64,000 nucleotides of DNA from Mucilaginibacter sp. (GCF_028288225.1 NZ_JAQBOC010000088.1:124001-188000); one strand, 5' to 3'; positions 50,438 to 58,459 are shown, counted from the stretch's first letter. The notes: a model not told the origin generated them from the sequence alone. A program made the numbers and translations.

Positions 50438-50743
50438 ATGATTGATATTGAAACAGCACGCCAAATTGCGCTTAGTTTACCTGGAGCGGCTGAATTGGAT
50501 CATTTCGGCAAGCCGTCATTCCGGGTTAATAAACGCATATTTTCAACCTTATGGGTAAAAGAGCACCGCATGATGGTAACGCTATCGCCTATTGATCAAT
50601 CAGTTTTTAACTCTTTTGATCCTACTATATTTTATCCTGTCCCTAATAAATGGGGACTAAAAGGCGCTACTTTTATTGAACTTGATAAAGTGCGAAGGGA
50701 CATGCTGGAAGATGCACTAACGCTTGCATGGGAGAAAAAATGA
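50438..50743 (+). CDS. MmcQ/YjbR family DNA-binding protein
   Basis: 101 residues. The YjbR pattern is clear: IETARQIALSLPGAAELDHF, then GKPSFRVNKRIFSTLWVKEH, MVTLSPIDQSVFNSFDP, PNKWGLKGATFIELDKVRRD and EDALTLAWEK. The CyaY-like fold is known as double-wing DNA binding. It lies 11 bases after the LysE gene, so they are co-transcribed. The TGA stop is also the first three bases of a GATGTGCGGAT repeat array. Confidence 0.88.
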   Translation: MIDIETARQIALSLPGAAELDHFGKPSFRVNKRIFSTLWVKEHRMMVTLSPIDQSVFNSFDPTIFYPVPNKWGLKGATFIELDKVRRDMLEDALTLAWEKK

Positions 50744-50933
50744 TGTGCGGATGTGAAGACGATGTGCGGATGTGCAAATATGCAGATGTGAAGACGATGT
50801 GCGGATGTGCAAATATGCGGATGTGCGGATGAGTAATTAATGTGTGGATGATCCTGACCCATTTAATTCATCCGCACATCCGCACATCCGAAATCTGCAC
50901 ATCATCTTCCCATTCGCACATCATTTTATAATC
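50741..50933. repeat. 193-bp hairpin of (GATGTGCGGAT) arrays
   Basis: The left arm (50741-50832) is a run of gatgtgcggatgtg, gaagacgatgtgcggatgtg, caaatatgcggatgtgcgg words. The right arm (50870-50933) is the reverse: catccgcacatccgcacatc, cgaaatctgcacatcatctt, cccattcgcacatcatttta. A 37-base centre separates them. The array includes the stop of the YjbR gene and reaches past the stop of the convergent LytTR gene at 50921. It could end transcription in both directions. Confidence 0.8.
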
Positions 50934-51616
50934 TGCCCAAGTACTGCCTCACGCAGGTATTTGCTTACCGGCACCTGGTGCTGTTTAATGTGTAAGGTAT
51001 TGCCTTCAATGGTATCCACCTTATTTAATGCGGCTATAAATGATTTGTGGGTTTGGATAAATTGCCCCGGCGGCAGCTTCTCAAACAAGGCCTTAATGGT
51101 GCTGTGGGTGATCAGTTTTTTGTTTGGCAGATGAATAGCCACATAATTCTCCATCCCTTCAATAAACAGGATGTCGTCAAAGTTTATCTTCTCCAGTTTG
51201 CCGTTTACCTTTAAAAAAATGTAAGGTACAGCGGTTGAGGTGGTGGTTTCCCGCAAAGCAAAATAATCGCGGGCCTTCCAGGCGGCTTTTAAAAAACGCT
51301 CGTAGCTTATGGGCTTTAATAAATAATCCATTATATCAAGCTCAAAGCCTTGTACGGCATATTGCTCAAAGGCAGTGGTAAATATAACTTTTGGGGGCCT
51401 GGGCAATGCCTTTATAAAATCAACTCCACTAATATGCGGCATCTGGATATCCAAAAACAGCAGGTCGACTGGTTGCTTTTGTAGCATATCGCTTAACTGC
51501 AGGGCATCTTCACAAACTCCTTTCAAGTCGAGAAAACCTATCTTTTCTATATAGCCCTGCAAACCCTTACGTGCAAAAGGCTCATCATCGGTTATTATAC
51601 AGGTTATGTTATTCAT
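50921..51616 (-). CDS. LytTR-family response regulator
   Basis: 231 residues. Receiver domain (1-120): TCIITDDEPFARKGLQGYIE (acidic pocket), LLFLDIQMPHISG (phospho-acceptor Asp), VIFTTAFEQYAVQGFEL (Thr) and DYLLKPISYERF (Lys). LytTR DNA-binding domain (about 130-230): YIFLKVNGKLEKINFDDILF, IEGMENYVAIHLPNKK and QTHKSFIAALNKVDTIEGN. It is downstream of its kinase with an 8-base overlap, so a LytS/LytT-type two-component pair. Targets are unknown. The C-terminus lies inside a GATGTGCGGAT repeat region. Confidence 0.93.
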   Translation of the reverse strand: MNNITCIITDDEPFARKGLQGYIEKIGFLDLKGVCEDALQLSDMLQKQPVDLLFLDIQMPHISGVDFIKALPRPPKVIFTTAFEQYAVQGFELDIMDYLLKPISYERFLKAAWKARDYFALRETTTSTAVPYIFLKVNGKLEKINFDDILFIEGMENYVAIHLPNKKLITHSTIKALFEKLPPGQFIQTHKSFIAALNKVDTIEGNTLHIKQHQVPVSKYLREAVLGQIIK

Positions 51617-52637
51617 AATGCAGCTTTAGTTCGGCAGTAAAATTATCATTATCCGTAGTTGTAAGCAATGTGTGTTTGCCGGGATATAACAGATCGAGCC
51701 TACGCTTTAAATTCTCCAAACCTATGCCGCTGCTTTTGCTTATTGACTTTGCAAATTGGGGCATGGAGTTCTCAACCCTGAAAACTATCTCATTATCCAG
51801 TAATTGCGCAGCTATAGCCAGCTTATAATTGCCCCCAATAAATTTAAAGGCATTTTCAACCAGCGGCAAAAACAACAGCGGATAAACCTGTTGCCCGTTC
51901 AACGCCTTATCAAACTTAACATCCATTTTCAGCTTATCGCTGCTCCTTATTTTTTGCAGGTCTATAAAGCTTTGCAGGTATTCCAATTCGTTTAAAACCG
52001 GTACCTGCTGCTGCTGATCATACAGCTGGTACCTTAACAGCTCAGAAAACTTCTCGATGCTGTTTTTGGCCCCGCCAAGATCCTCATCCATCTGGAAATA
52101 AATAGTGTTAAGTGCATTGAATAAAAAATGCGGATGATATTGGGCTTTCAGGAATTTAAGCTCGGTTTGCAGGTGGTCGTTAGTTAACTTTTCTAGCTGC
52201 ACCTTATTATTAACATAGGCCTTTAACCAGGTACTGCTGCGCGCTATGCCATAATAAATAAGGGCGTATAATGTCGGGATGGTGTTAAGGTCGGCAACAT
52301 CGGCCCATGAAAGGCCATCATCTGTAAATGCCGCCATCGGCATAAATATTAAGTTCACCAAAACCAGGTTAGCAGATATAAATATGATCAGTTCCCTTAC
52401 AACGCCCTTATAATTTAATTGAAGGGGCCATCGCCTGTCATAATAGCGGAAGAGCCACTCAAAAAGATAGATCCCCAAATAACCCGCCAGCACACTGCAG
52501 CTCATCTCGAAGATATTTAAAGCCCAGCTTCTTTTCCAAAACCGGGAGTCCACATCAAGGTCATGCAGCAGCCTGATGGTAAAATATACCAGCAGGCCGT
52601 ACAATGCAGGGAAAATATATTTTCTGAAAAACTTCAT
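51609..52637 (-). CDS. LytS/YehU-type sensor histidine kinase
   Basis: 342 residues with four N-terminal membrane helices (about 8-25, 42-63, 82-106, 125-142). The His_kinase domain has the H-box FLKAQYHPHFLFNALNTIYF and HATPase N-box PLVENAFKFIGG; SSGIGLENLKRRLDLLYPGK forms the G-box. It phosphorylates the LytTR regulator whose gene overlaps its 3' end. Upstream its start overlaps the stop of the acyltransferase by 4 bases, so the three genes make one operon. Confidence 0.92.
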   Translation of the reverse strand: MKFFRKYIFPALYGLLVYFTIRLLHDLDVDSRFWKRSWALNIFEMSCSVLAGYLGIYLFEWLFRYYDRRWPLQLNYKGVVRELIIFISANLVLVNLIFMPMAAFTDDGLSWADVADLNTIPTLYALIYYGIARSSTWLKAYVNNKVQLEKLTNDHLQTELKFLKAQYHPHFLFNALNTIYFQMDEDLGGAKNSIEKFSELLRYQLYDQQQQVPVLNELEYLQSFIDLQKIRSSDKLKMDVKFDKALNGQQVYPLLFLPLVENAFKFIGGNYKLAIAAQLLDNEIVFRVENSMPQFAKSISKSSGIGLENLKRRLDLLYPGKHTLLTTTDNDNFTAELKLHYE

Positions 52638-53869
52638 GTTAGTTGCTCCAAATTTAATGAAGAATGTATAACAACCGGTTTTATTTCTTCTGGCTGAACT
52701 TTCGCCGCTTTAGGCTTTTCTTTAGGTTTCATCCCAAATAAAAAGCGGGTAAGTGCAAACGGGCGGATCAGCAAATGGTAAGTAAGCACACTAACAAAAA
52801 AGGTTATGCCAACGGTGTAAATATATTTTGACAAGATACTTTCATTCGGAACATTTACGATGTAATATACAATCAGCACAATCACCGTTTGATGCAGGAT
52901 ATAAAAAGGATATACCGCCTGGTTTAAATAATTCAATACCCTGTGCGGGCGGTTCAGGTAATGTTTACCATAACCTACCAGCGCCAGCACCCATCCCCAG
53001 GCAATTATTGGCCGTAAAGCTGAAAATGCATAGTTAAACAGCAGGTTGTGAAATGGCCATTGCGGGTGCCCCGGCTCAACACCGTTCCATCTTAAACACT
53101 CCCACATCATCAGGCTTAAAAAACCAATGGTTAAAGCAAACCGGCGGTTCCGCTCCAGGCTGTCCATTAGTTTCGGCTGTAATATGCAGATAAAGCCAGC
53201 CAAAAGGAACAGCAGCCAATATACAAAGTAACAGCCATCATGAACAAGGTCATTGGTTTCGGGTAATTTGTTTGCCAGTAAAGCAAACCAAACAATGCCC
53301 GGCAACATCAGCATGTAAACCCATTTGCCTTTCGCCAGGGCCGCAAGTTTTTCTTTAAATCCATCGCTTTTGGGCGAGATCATCCATGAAAATAGCGGGG
53401 CAAACAGCAGGTCATAAATAAACAAATAAGCGATGAACCAAAGGTGGTGCCAGCTAAAGCTGCCCCCCTTAGGATATGGCACAAAGTTAAATACACTTGG
53501 ATACCAGTCCCAAAAGCTGCCTTTGTAACCATGTGCCAATCGTTCCATATAAATTTGCGGCGGTACTATAATGAATATGCCCACCAGCAATGGTATAAAA
53601 AGCCTGCGGAAACGTAAGCCGATGAAACTTAAAGTAGATCGCCGCTGCATCATGTAGTAACTCACGGTACCAGAAATAAAAAAGAGCAGCGGCATGCGAA
53701 AAAGGTGCAAAAACAGGTTCGATTCCATCATCAGGTCACTGGTTTCGCGGTTCTTTATGTGCCAGTCCATATCCATTGCATATGGCATGGCCGAATGAAA
53801 AAATAATACACCCAGTATGGATAAGATCCTTAACCAGTCGAGATAGGTTTGGCGTTGTGTGGTTTCCAT
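52634..53869 (-). CDS. Acyltransferase 3 family membrane protein
   Basis: 411 residues from ATG 53869 (METTQRQTYLDWLRILSILG); the in-frame ATG 12 codons upstream gives a charged leader and is less likely. About ten membrane helices. Signature: YLDWLRILSILGVLFFHSAM, then LFRMPLLFFISGTVSYYMMQ and RFRRLFIPLLVGIFIIVPPQ, typical of OpgC/OatA-type transferases that acylate surface glycans or peptidoglycan. First gene of the operon with the LytS/LytT pair, so acylation may be governed by that pair, or the pair may sense its product. Confidence 0.87.
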   Translation of the reverse strand: METTQRQTYLDWLRILSILGVLFFHSAMPYAMDMDWHIKNRETSDLMMESNLFLHLFRMPLLFFISGTVSYYMMQRRSTLSFIGLRFRRLFIPLLVGIFIIVPPQIYMERLAHGYKGSFWDWYPSVFNFVPYPKGGSFSWHHLWFIAYLFIYDLLFAPLFSWMISPKSDGFKEKLAALAKGKWVYMLMLPGIVWFALLANKLPETNDLVHDGCYFVYWLLFLLAGFICILQPKLMDSLERNRRFALTIGFLSLMMWECLRWNGVEPGHPQWPFHNLLFNYAFSALRPIIAWGWVLALVGYGKHYLNRPHRVLNYLNQAVYPFYILHQTVIVLIVYYIVNVPNESILSKYIYTVGITFFVSVLTYHLLIRPFALTRFLFGMKPKEKPKAAKVQPEEIKPVVIHSSLNLEQLT

Positions 53870-54258
53870 TGTTTTGTTGTTTTTTATGTAAAGAAACCAC
53901 GCCATCCATACTTACCGAAACTATTTTGACCACCGGACGGTTTTTGGTGACCACAGGATAAAATAGCAACCGTTTAATACTCACATTTACAATATAAATG
54001 ATAGTAAAACGTCGTAGTTAAAGATTACGCCTCGTGAAAAAAATCTTACTTGTATTTTTAATAAGCCCGCTTTTTATAAGCACTGGTTATTCGCAAATAA
54101 AACCTATGGTTTAGTCTGGGGTAGGTAATTGCATTTGTTATCCCTGCTAAAAACGCCGTTATCACGGTTAATGAAAGCATTGACGATGCAACAGCTATCA
54201 GGGCATCAAACCTGTTCCTTAATAAGATCTTCCCTTTAATTTATCAGCAATTAAAATA
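53870..54258. other. 389-base gap with only a gene remnant
   Basis: 53870-54033 is the divergent upstream region of the acyltransferase operon; I see no intact gene or clear operator there. From 54034 onward it holds the decayed serine-hydrolase remnant (separate entry). Confidence 0.6.
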
Positions 54259-54259
54259 A
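54034..54259 (+). pseudogene. Decayed serine hydrolase (beta-lactamase-fold) remnant
   Basis: An intact-looking start (GTG 54034) reads MKKILLVFLISPLFISTGYS then QIKPMV and hits TAG at 54112. Just beyond, in another frame, YGLVWG can be read, and in a third frame from 54125 VIAFVIPAKNAVITVNESID runs on to ATAIRASNLFLNKIFPLIYQ and a TAA at 54257-54259. Signal peptide plus a YGxxWG lid and the VxP-K-N-xVI-tail is the layout of serine hydrolases of the class C/PBP-like family, with the whole centre deleted. The final TAA overlaps the ATG of the next gene (TAATG), suggesting the lost gene was once coupled to it. Confidence 0.5.
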
Positions 54260-54927
54260 TGAAACTTAAAAACCTGCCCTGGATCCCGTTTGTGTTTTTT
54301 GCAATACCAATAGGTCTTTACCCGCTTGCATATTTTTTGGTAGATATGAATAAAAACGGGCTTTTACAGGGGAAACCCGCTGATATAAAAAACAACCCGG
54401 TTTGGCACATCCTATTTTACCTGCATATTTCATTTGGCGGCCTTGCCCTGCTAACCGGGTGGTCGCAGTTTAGCAAAAAGTTGCGCAGCCGTTATTTAAA
54501 CGCGCACCGGTGGATAGGCAAAATATATATAATTGTGGTTTTAATAAGCAGTTGCGCAGGTATGTACATTGCTTTGTTTGCCAGCGGAGGTTCAATTTGC
54601 GTAATGGGTTTTGGCATTTTGGCACTGCTTTGGTTTTATACCATAATAAAGGCTTATATGAGCATCCGCAGACTGGAAATTGCTGAACACCAAAAATGGA
54701 TGATCATTAACTACGCCCTTACCTTTGCGGCCGTTACCCTGCGGATCTGGCTGCCCATGATGCAATCTGCAATGCATATGGATTTCATTCTGGCTTATCG
54801 TATTGTGTCATGGCTATGCTGGGTGCCAAACCTTGTAGTGGCTGCGCTTATTATCAATAAAAATAAAACTAAATTGGTCAGGGCGAGTGATCAGGAGCAG
54901 ATTTATGAAGTTTCGAAAACTTCGTAA
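54259..54927 (+). CDS. DUF2306 membrane protein
   Basis: 222 residues with six to seven membrane helices (WIPFVFFAIPIGLYPLAYFL, HILFYLHISFGGLALLTGWS and others). Family features: RSRYLNAHRWIGKIYIIVVL (the H-R-W-x-G motif) and AEHQKWMIINYALTFAAVTL with RIWLP. DUF2306 proteins resemble the cytochrome-b-like DUF420/DUF2231 group; function unknown. Its ATG overlaps the TAA of the decayed hydrolase gene. Confidence 0.85.
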   Translation: MKLKNLPWIPFVFFAIPIGLYPLAYFLVDMNKNGLLQGKPADIKNNPVWHILFYLHISFGGLALLTGWSQFSKKLRSRYLNAHRWIGKIYIIVVLISSCAGMYIALFASGGSICVMGFGILALLWFYTIIKAYMSIRRLEIAEHQKWMIINYALTFAAVTLRIWLPMMQSAMHMDFILAYRIVSWLCWVPNLVVAALIINKNKTKLVRASDQEQIYEVSKTS

Positions 54928-54941
54928 ATCTTATTAGCAAA

Positions 54942-55217
54942 CTACCCCACCCTGTTCCTCAGCACCCGCAATTCCTCCTGCATTTGCTCAACCCTGTCCA
55001 GTAAATGGATGATGGCTTCAATCCCGGCTACGTTTATGTCAAGCTCATGGTGCATCCTGATCATCTTTTCGAGCTTTTGCAGTTCAGTTTCGGGGACGTA
55101 GGTATTTTTCTTAACCACTTTTAACGCTACCAACCCGGCTTCTCCCAGCGAATTTATAAAATTATATTCCACATCATGATAGGTGCAGATCTCTGTGGTT
55201 GCTATTAAATTTACCAT
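54942..55217 (-). CDS. cbpM: Chaperone modulator CbpM-like protein
   Basis: 91 residues of MerR-like fold: CTYHDVEYNFINSLGEAGLV, a basic middle (VPETELQKLEKMIRMHHELD) and a C-terminal coiled coil (INVAGIEAIIHLLDRVEQMQ then EELRVLRNRVG). CbpM binds the J-domain of CbpA and holds its chaperone activity in check. It is 93 bases downstream of the DnaJ/CbpA-like gene on the same strand, the usual pairing. The gap between has a ggtttattggttcatt word repeat. Confidence 0.85.
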   Translation of the reverse strand: MVNLIATTEICTYHDVEYNFINSLGEAGLVALKVVKKNTYVPETELQKLEKMIRMHHELDINVAGIEAIIHLLDRVEQMQEELRVLRNRVG

Positions 55218-55275
55218 TGGTTTATTAGTTTAATGGTTCACTTGTTTACTGGTTCATTGGTTCATTGATATATTC
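55218..55275. repeat. GGTTCATTGGTTTATTAG word repeat
   Basis: Five drifting copies of a ~10-base word (ggtttattagt, ggttcacttg, ggttcattgg, ggttcattga) between cbpM and the DnaJ-like gene. Confidence 0.55.
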
Positions 55276-55298
55276 TTTATTAACTTCTGCTGCCAACT

Positions 55299-55325
55299 TC
55301 TACTCCCCCTTTAGGGGGTCGGGGG
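55299..55325. repeat. CCCCCTTTAGGGGG hairpin overlapping the DnaJ-like stop
   Basis: tactccccctttagggggtc then ggggggc folds as a C5/G5 stem. The stop codon of the DnaJ-like gene (55311-55313) lies in its loop, and the last residues of the protein (SPPTP) are coded by its right side. It follows the open reading frame in the transcript, so it may act as terminator. Confidence 0.6.
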
Positions 55326-56237
55326 GCTAGCCTCCCGTAATTCCTCAAACAACTTTTTCTGTCTTTCAGTAAGGTTCGTCGGGATCAGGACCTCATAGGT
55401 AATATAAAGATCGCCAAACTGGCCTTCTTTTTTGTAAACCGGCAGGCCTTTGCCTTTCAGCTTCACTTTGGTACCGTTTTGGGTTTCGGGCTTTACTTTA
55501 ATCTTCACCTTACTGTCCAGCGTGTCAACCGTTACTTCGCCGCCAAGTACTGCCGTGTATATATCAAGCTTAACACCAGCATACAGGTCGCTGCCAATCC
55601 GTTTAAACTTCGGGTCATCTGCAATAAGGAAAGTGATATACAGATCACCCGCCGGACCGCCATTAACCCCCGCCCCGCCATGGCCTGCAATTTTTATAGT
55701 CTGGCCGTTTTCAATGCCTGCTGGTATAGTAATGCGGATATTTTTACCATTTACGGTTAACGTTTGCTTATGCGTTTCGGCTACTTCTTTTAAACTAAGA
55801 CGCAGCTCCGCATTAAAATCCTGCCCGCGGTATTTAACTTGCCTTCCTCCCCGCGTTCCTGCTCCGCCTGCGCCTCCAAACATGGACTGAAAGAAATCGG
55901 AAAAATCATCGCTGCCGAAACCTTCAAAATCGTATGATGAGCCGCCGCCAAAACCACCGCTGCTTTGTCCCCTGCTTTGCTGCTGCTGCCGGGCCTGCTC
56001 ATATTCGGCCCCGTGCTGCCAGTTTTCGCCATACTGATCATACTTCTTCCGTTTTTCTGCATCGCTCAGCACTTCATTAGCCTCATTCAGTTGCTGGAAT
56101 TTTTTGTGGGCCTCCGCATCATTTGGGTTAAGATCGGGATGATACTTGCGGGCAAGCTTCCGGTATGCGCTTTTAATATCTTTTTCCGATGCCTTTTTAT
56201 CAAGACCTAAAACCTGGTAATAATCAATAAATGCCAT
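55311..56237 (-). CDS. cbpA: DnaJ/CbpA-type J-domain protein
   Basis: 308 residues. J-domain at 1-70 with the HPD tripeptide in RKYHPDLNPNDAEAHKKFQQ; a Gly/Phe-rich linker (about 85-135: QSSGGFGGGSSYDFEGFGSD, MFGGAGGAGTRGG); then the two-part DnaJ C-terminal substrate domain (FNAELRLSLKEVAETHKQTL, IRITIPAGIENGQTIKIAGH, PAGDLYITF and GDLYITYEVLIPTNLTERQK). No zinc-finger, as in CbpA/DnaJ class II. It partners DnaK in folding and stress. The C-terminal SPPTP tail derives from a repeat, so the true domain ends at about 303. CbpM follows on the same strand. Confidence 0.92.
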   Translation of the reverse strand: MAFIDYYQVLGLDKKASEKDIKSAYRKLARKYHPDLNPNDAEAHKKFQQLNEANEVLSDAEKRKKYDQYGENWQHGAEYEQARQQQQSRGQSSGGFGGGSSYDFEGFGSDDFSDFFQSMFGGAGGAGTRGGRQVKYRGQDFNAELRLSLKEVAETHKQTLTVNGKNIRITIPAGIENGQTIKIAGHGGAGVNGGPAGDLYITFLIADDPKFKRIGSDLYAGVKLDIYTAVLGGEVTVDTLDSKVKIKVKPETQNGTKVKLKGKGLPVYKKEGQFGDLYITYEVLIPTNLTERQKKLFEELREASPPTP

Positions 56238-56364
56238 AGTATATGGTTGTAAAAACCGATAATAAAGATAAACCTAAATTTATGCATCGGGGTTTTAATT
56301 ATTAAAGATAAATGTTTTTAAATTTCTAATATTGCTATATCCTTACAATTGAAATATAACAACC

Positions 56365-56700
56365 ATGGACACATCTATTTTCCGCTACTTTAACGATATT
56401 AAAACCAAAGAAATAGCCCCCGGCTTTTTCTCTAAATTAATTCATACCGAAACCAATACCATCAATTTTATTGAGGTTAAAGCTGGCTGCTCGGTGCCCC
56501 GGCACAGGCATATCCATGAGCAATGCGCCTTTGTTATTGAGGGCGAATTTGAGCTAACGGTTAATGACATCCCGCAGCTGCTTAATACCGGCTTGTTTGC
56601 CATTGTGCCTTCAAATGTTTGGCACAGCGGCATTGCCATAACTGATTGCAGGCTGATAGACATTTTTAGCCCGGTGCGCGAGGATTATAAGAATTTGTAA
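56365..56700 (+). CDS. Cupin domain protein
   Basis: 111 residues, single cupin barrel. Motif 1 is VKAGCSVPRHRHIHEQCAFV with E in VIEGEFELTVND (HxHxxxxxE-like), motif 2 is the PSNVWHSGIAI tail with His. Small metal-binding cupins may serve as sugar- or flavonoid-binding enzymes or sensors; the role is unknown. It faces the DnaJ-like gene across a short gap. Confidence 0.88.
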   Translation: MDTSIFRYFNDIKTKEIAPGFFSKLIHTETNTINFIEVKAGCSVPRHRHIHEQCAFVIEGEFELTVNDIPQLLNTGLFAIVPSNVWHSGIAITDCRLIDIFSPVREDYKNL

Positions 56701-56723
56701 CTTGCTGCAATAGTACTAGTGTA

Positions 56724-56840
56724 GTGTCAAGCATAAATTGACGCACAGTCCTTAGTCCAAAGTCTTAAGTCCCAAGTAAAAACGAACAGAAAAACCAACT
56801 TTTGACTTACGACTAAAGACTATTGACTTGACACTTGGCT
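56724..56840. repeat. Inverted word repeat AGTCTTAAGTCC / GACTTACGACTAAAGAC
   Basis: Left part: gtgtcaagcataaattgacg, cagtccttagtccaaagtct, taagtcccaagt. Right part: cttttgacttacgactaaag, actattgacttgacacttgg. The two are imperfect inverted relatives with tgtcaag/cttgaca at the outer ends. It fills the convergent gap between the cupin and the LytTR membrane gene. Confidence 0.65.
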
Positions 56841-56842
56841 AT

Positions 56843-57628
56843 TTATGAAAAATTCAGCAGGTGCTTATAACTGCGGCCAATGGGTACAATGGTTCCGTTT
56901 ATCAGCACAACTTTATTACTTTCTAGCTGCTTTATTTTACTGTTTGTAACCATGTATGATTTATGGATCCTGGTAAAATGGTTCTCGGGGAATAGCTCTT
57001 CAACACTTTTTAACGTGCCCTTCACTATTATTTTGCCCTCATCTGTATAAACAACAGAGTAATCCTTTAATCCCTGGATATAAGTAACACTTGCTATGGG
57101 TGTTTTTAATTTTTTGGTGCCCGATTTTAAAAACAAATATTCCCCATCCTTTTCAGTGTTTACAAAAGCAGGTACGCGGCTTAACTCTTCCTGCAATTTT
57201 AAAACCTCATTTCTTTGTTCGTACCAGTCAACACTCAGTTTAAATGCAACGGTTAACAACAAATACCATGCTGTGGTAACAAAATTGAACGGGAACGAGT
57301 ACCAAAAATCGCGATAGCTAACTGCGCCAATAACAAAACCATACAGGTAAATATCATAAAGGCTTTGCAGGCTTACATATAGCCCAAGCGATAAAACTAA
57401 AAAGGTAAAATAAATTAAATACTTTTTGTTTGAAAAATACCGGGGGATCAGGTAATAAAGATGCAAGTACGCCAGCGAAATAATTAACGCAAGTCTTACT
57501 ATAGTGCATTCAGTAAAATGGCCAAGCCCGGCCTTTTGAATAAGGTACCGCCTGTCATACAAAAATATCAGGGTGATAATTATCCAGAAACCCAGGTATA
57601 ACAACCTTTTTAATATTGGCCACTTCAT
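56843..57628 (-). CDS. Membrane-bound LytTR transcriptional regulator
   Basis: 261 residues. Four N-terminal membrane helices (residues about 8-25, 41-62, 73-95, 110-132; YLGFWIIITLIFLYDRRY etc.) as in LytS-type kinases, then a helical linker (SVDWYEQRNEVLKLQEELSR) where a kinase would have its H-box, and then a LytTR DNA-binding domain (about 165-258: EYLFLKSGTKKLKTPIASVT, YIQGLKDYSVVYTDEGKIIV, NHFTRIHKSYMVTNSKIKQL). It is a one-component regulator that can read a membrane signal directly. It is divergent from the YceI/FG-GAP genes at 57836, with candidate direct-repeat sites in between. Confidence 0.88.
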   Translation of the reverse strand: MKWPILKRLLYLGFWIIITLIFLYDRRYLIQKAGLGHFTECTIVRLALIISLAYLHLYYLIPRYFSNKKYLIYFTFLVLSLGLYVSLQSLYDIYLYGFVIGAVSYRDFWYSFPFNFVTTAWYLLLTVAFKLSVDWYEQRNEVLKLQEELSRVPAFVNTEKDGEYLFLKSGTKKLKTPIASVTYIQGLKDYSVVYTDEGKIIVKGTLKSVEELFPENHFTRIHKSYMVTNSKIKQLESNKVVLINGTIVPIGRSYKHLLNFS

Positions 57629-57671
57629 ATTTCTGTTGTTTAATTGATTTATTCAAAAATGAGCATAAATC

Positions 57672-57723
57672 AGATGAACGGATAATCCAATAGACCAACA
57701 TCAAATTTAATAGATAAACGGAT
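57672..57723. promoter_or_regulatory. Paired AGATRAACGGAT direct repeat, candidate LytTR site
   Basis: AGATGAACGGAT at 57672-57683 and AGATAAACGGAT at 57712-57723, 40 bases apart start to start (about four helical turns). It lies in the divergent gap of the LytTR membrane regulator and yceI, so it could be bound by that regulator (dimeric LytTR proteins bind two direct repeats). Not proven. Confidence 0.4.
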
Positions 57724-57824
57724 CAGTTTCAAATATTTAATTAATGTATATCTACTAATTCGGCTTGTGGTCTACTTTAATTTAAAATGATCTGATAACT
57801 CCCTAATCTTGTCTTATAAACTAA

Positions 57825-57830
57825 AAGGAG
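57825..57830 (+). promoter_or_regulatory. Strong Shine-Dalgarno (AAGGAG) before yceI 2
   Basis: AAGGAG lies 5 bases before the ATG at 57836. A full SD is rare among this window's genes, so translation of this protein may be high. It also fixes the start at 57836 rather than the TTG at 57809. Confidence 0.7.
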
Positions 57831-57835
57831 ATCAT

Positions 57836-58432
57836 ATGAAAACTTTCATTTTATGTACACTGTTGTTGGTGAACAGCGGTGTATTTACCCGGGATTCCGA
57901 AATTAAAACAAGCAAAATTAGTAGTCTTGAAGTAGATAAAGCGCAAAGCCGGATAAGCTGGCATGCAGAAAAACCAACCGGAACCCACGATGGCAGCATT
58001 AATGTATATACAGGCAAATTAACTTTTCAGGATAAAAAACTTTTAGGTGGTTTTATACTGATTGATATGCAAAGCCTGAAGGTTACTGACCTTACCTCGC
58101 CTGACAAAGAGAAGCTTGAGAACAACTTAAAAGGCGACAATTTTTTTGATACCGGCAGATATACAGTTGCGAGATTTGATATTACTAACGTGGCTTACGT
58201 TGATAGTACAGACTTGAGAAAGGTTATAATTACCGGCACTTTAACCATGCATGGGATCACCAAAAAAATAAGCTTTAAAACCGGCATCCAAAAAAACTCA
58301 GGCCAGGAATTTGTTGCTGTTGCCGATGCTGCCATTAACCGCCGCGACTGGAATATAGCAACCGAAAATTTTAAATATAACACATTCATCAGTCCGGTTA
58401 TAACTTTACATATCTTAATTAAGGCCGCGTAG
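57836..58432 (+). CDS. YceI family protein (second copy)
   Basis: 198 residues from ATG 57836, chosen for its strong AAGGAG site. A weak signal peptide (MKTFILCTLLLVNSGVFT) precedes a YceI barrel: SLEVDKAQSRISWHAEKPTG, then GKLTFQDKKLLGGFILIDMQ, NLKGDNFFDTGRYTVARFDI and TLTMHGITKKISFKTGI, ending AINRRDWNIATENFKYNTF. Less similar to the copy at 31380 than usual for paralogs. It is 27 bases upstream of the FG-GAP gene, same strand, so they are one operon, divergent from the LytTR regulator. Confidence 0.9.
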   Translation: MKTFILCTLLLVNSGVFTRDSEIKTSKISSLEVDKAQSRISWHAEKPTGTHDGSINVYTGKLTFQDKKLLGGFILIDMQSLKVTDLTSPDKEKLENNLKGDNFFDTGRYTVARFDITNVAYVDSTDLRKVIITGTLTMHGITKKISFKTGIQKNSGQEFVAVADAAINRRDWNIATENFKYNTFISPVITLHILIKAA

Positions 58433-58459
58433 TAATTTAAGCATCAATTAAAAATCCAT

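Noticed and set aside
50632..50862. 76-codon minus-strand frame with HPHI/SAHP-type repeats
   Set aside because: It is only the translation of the GATGTGCGGAT hairpin array.
55450..55890. 146-codon frame on the plus strand
   Set aside because: It is antisense to the well-supported DnaJ-like gene and has the proline/serine-rich makeup of a reverse-frame shadow.
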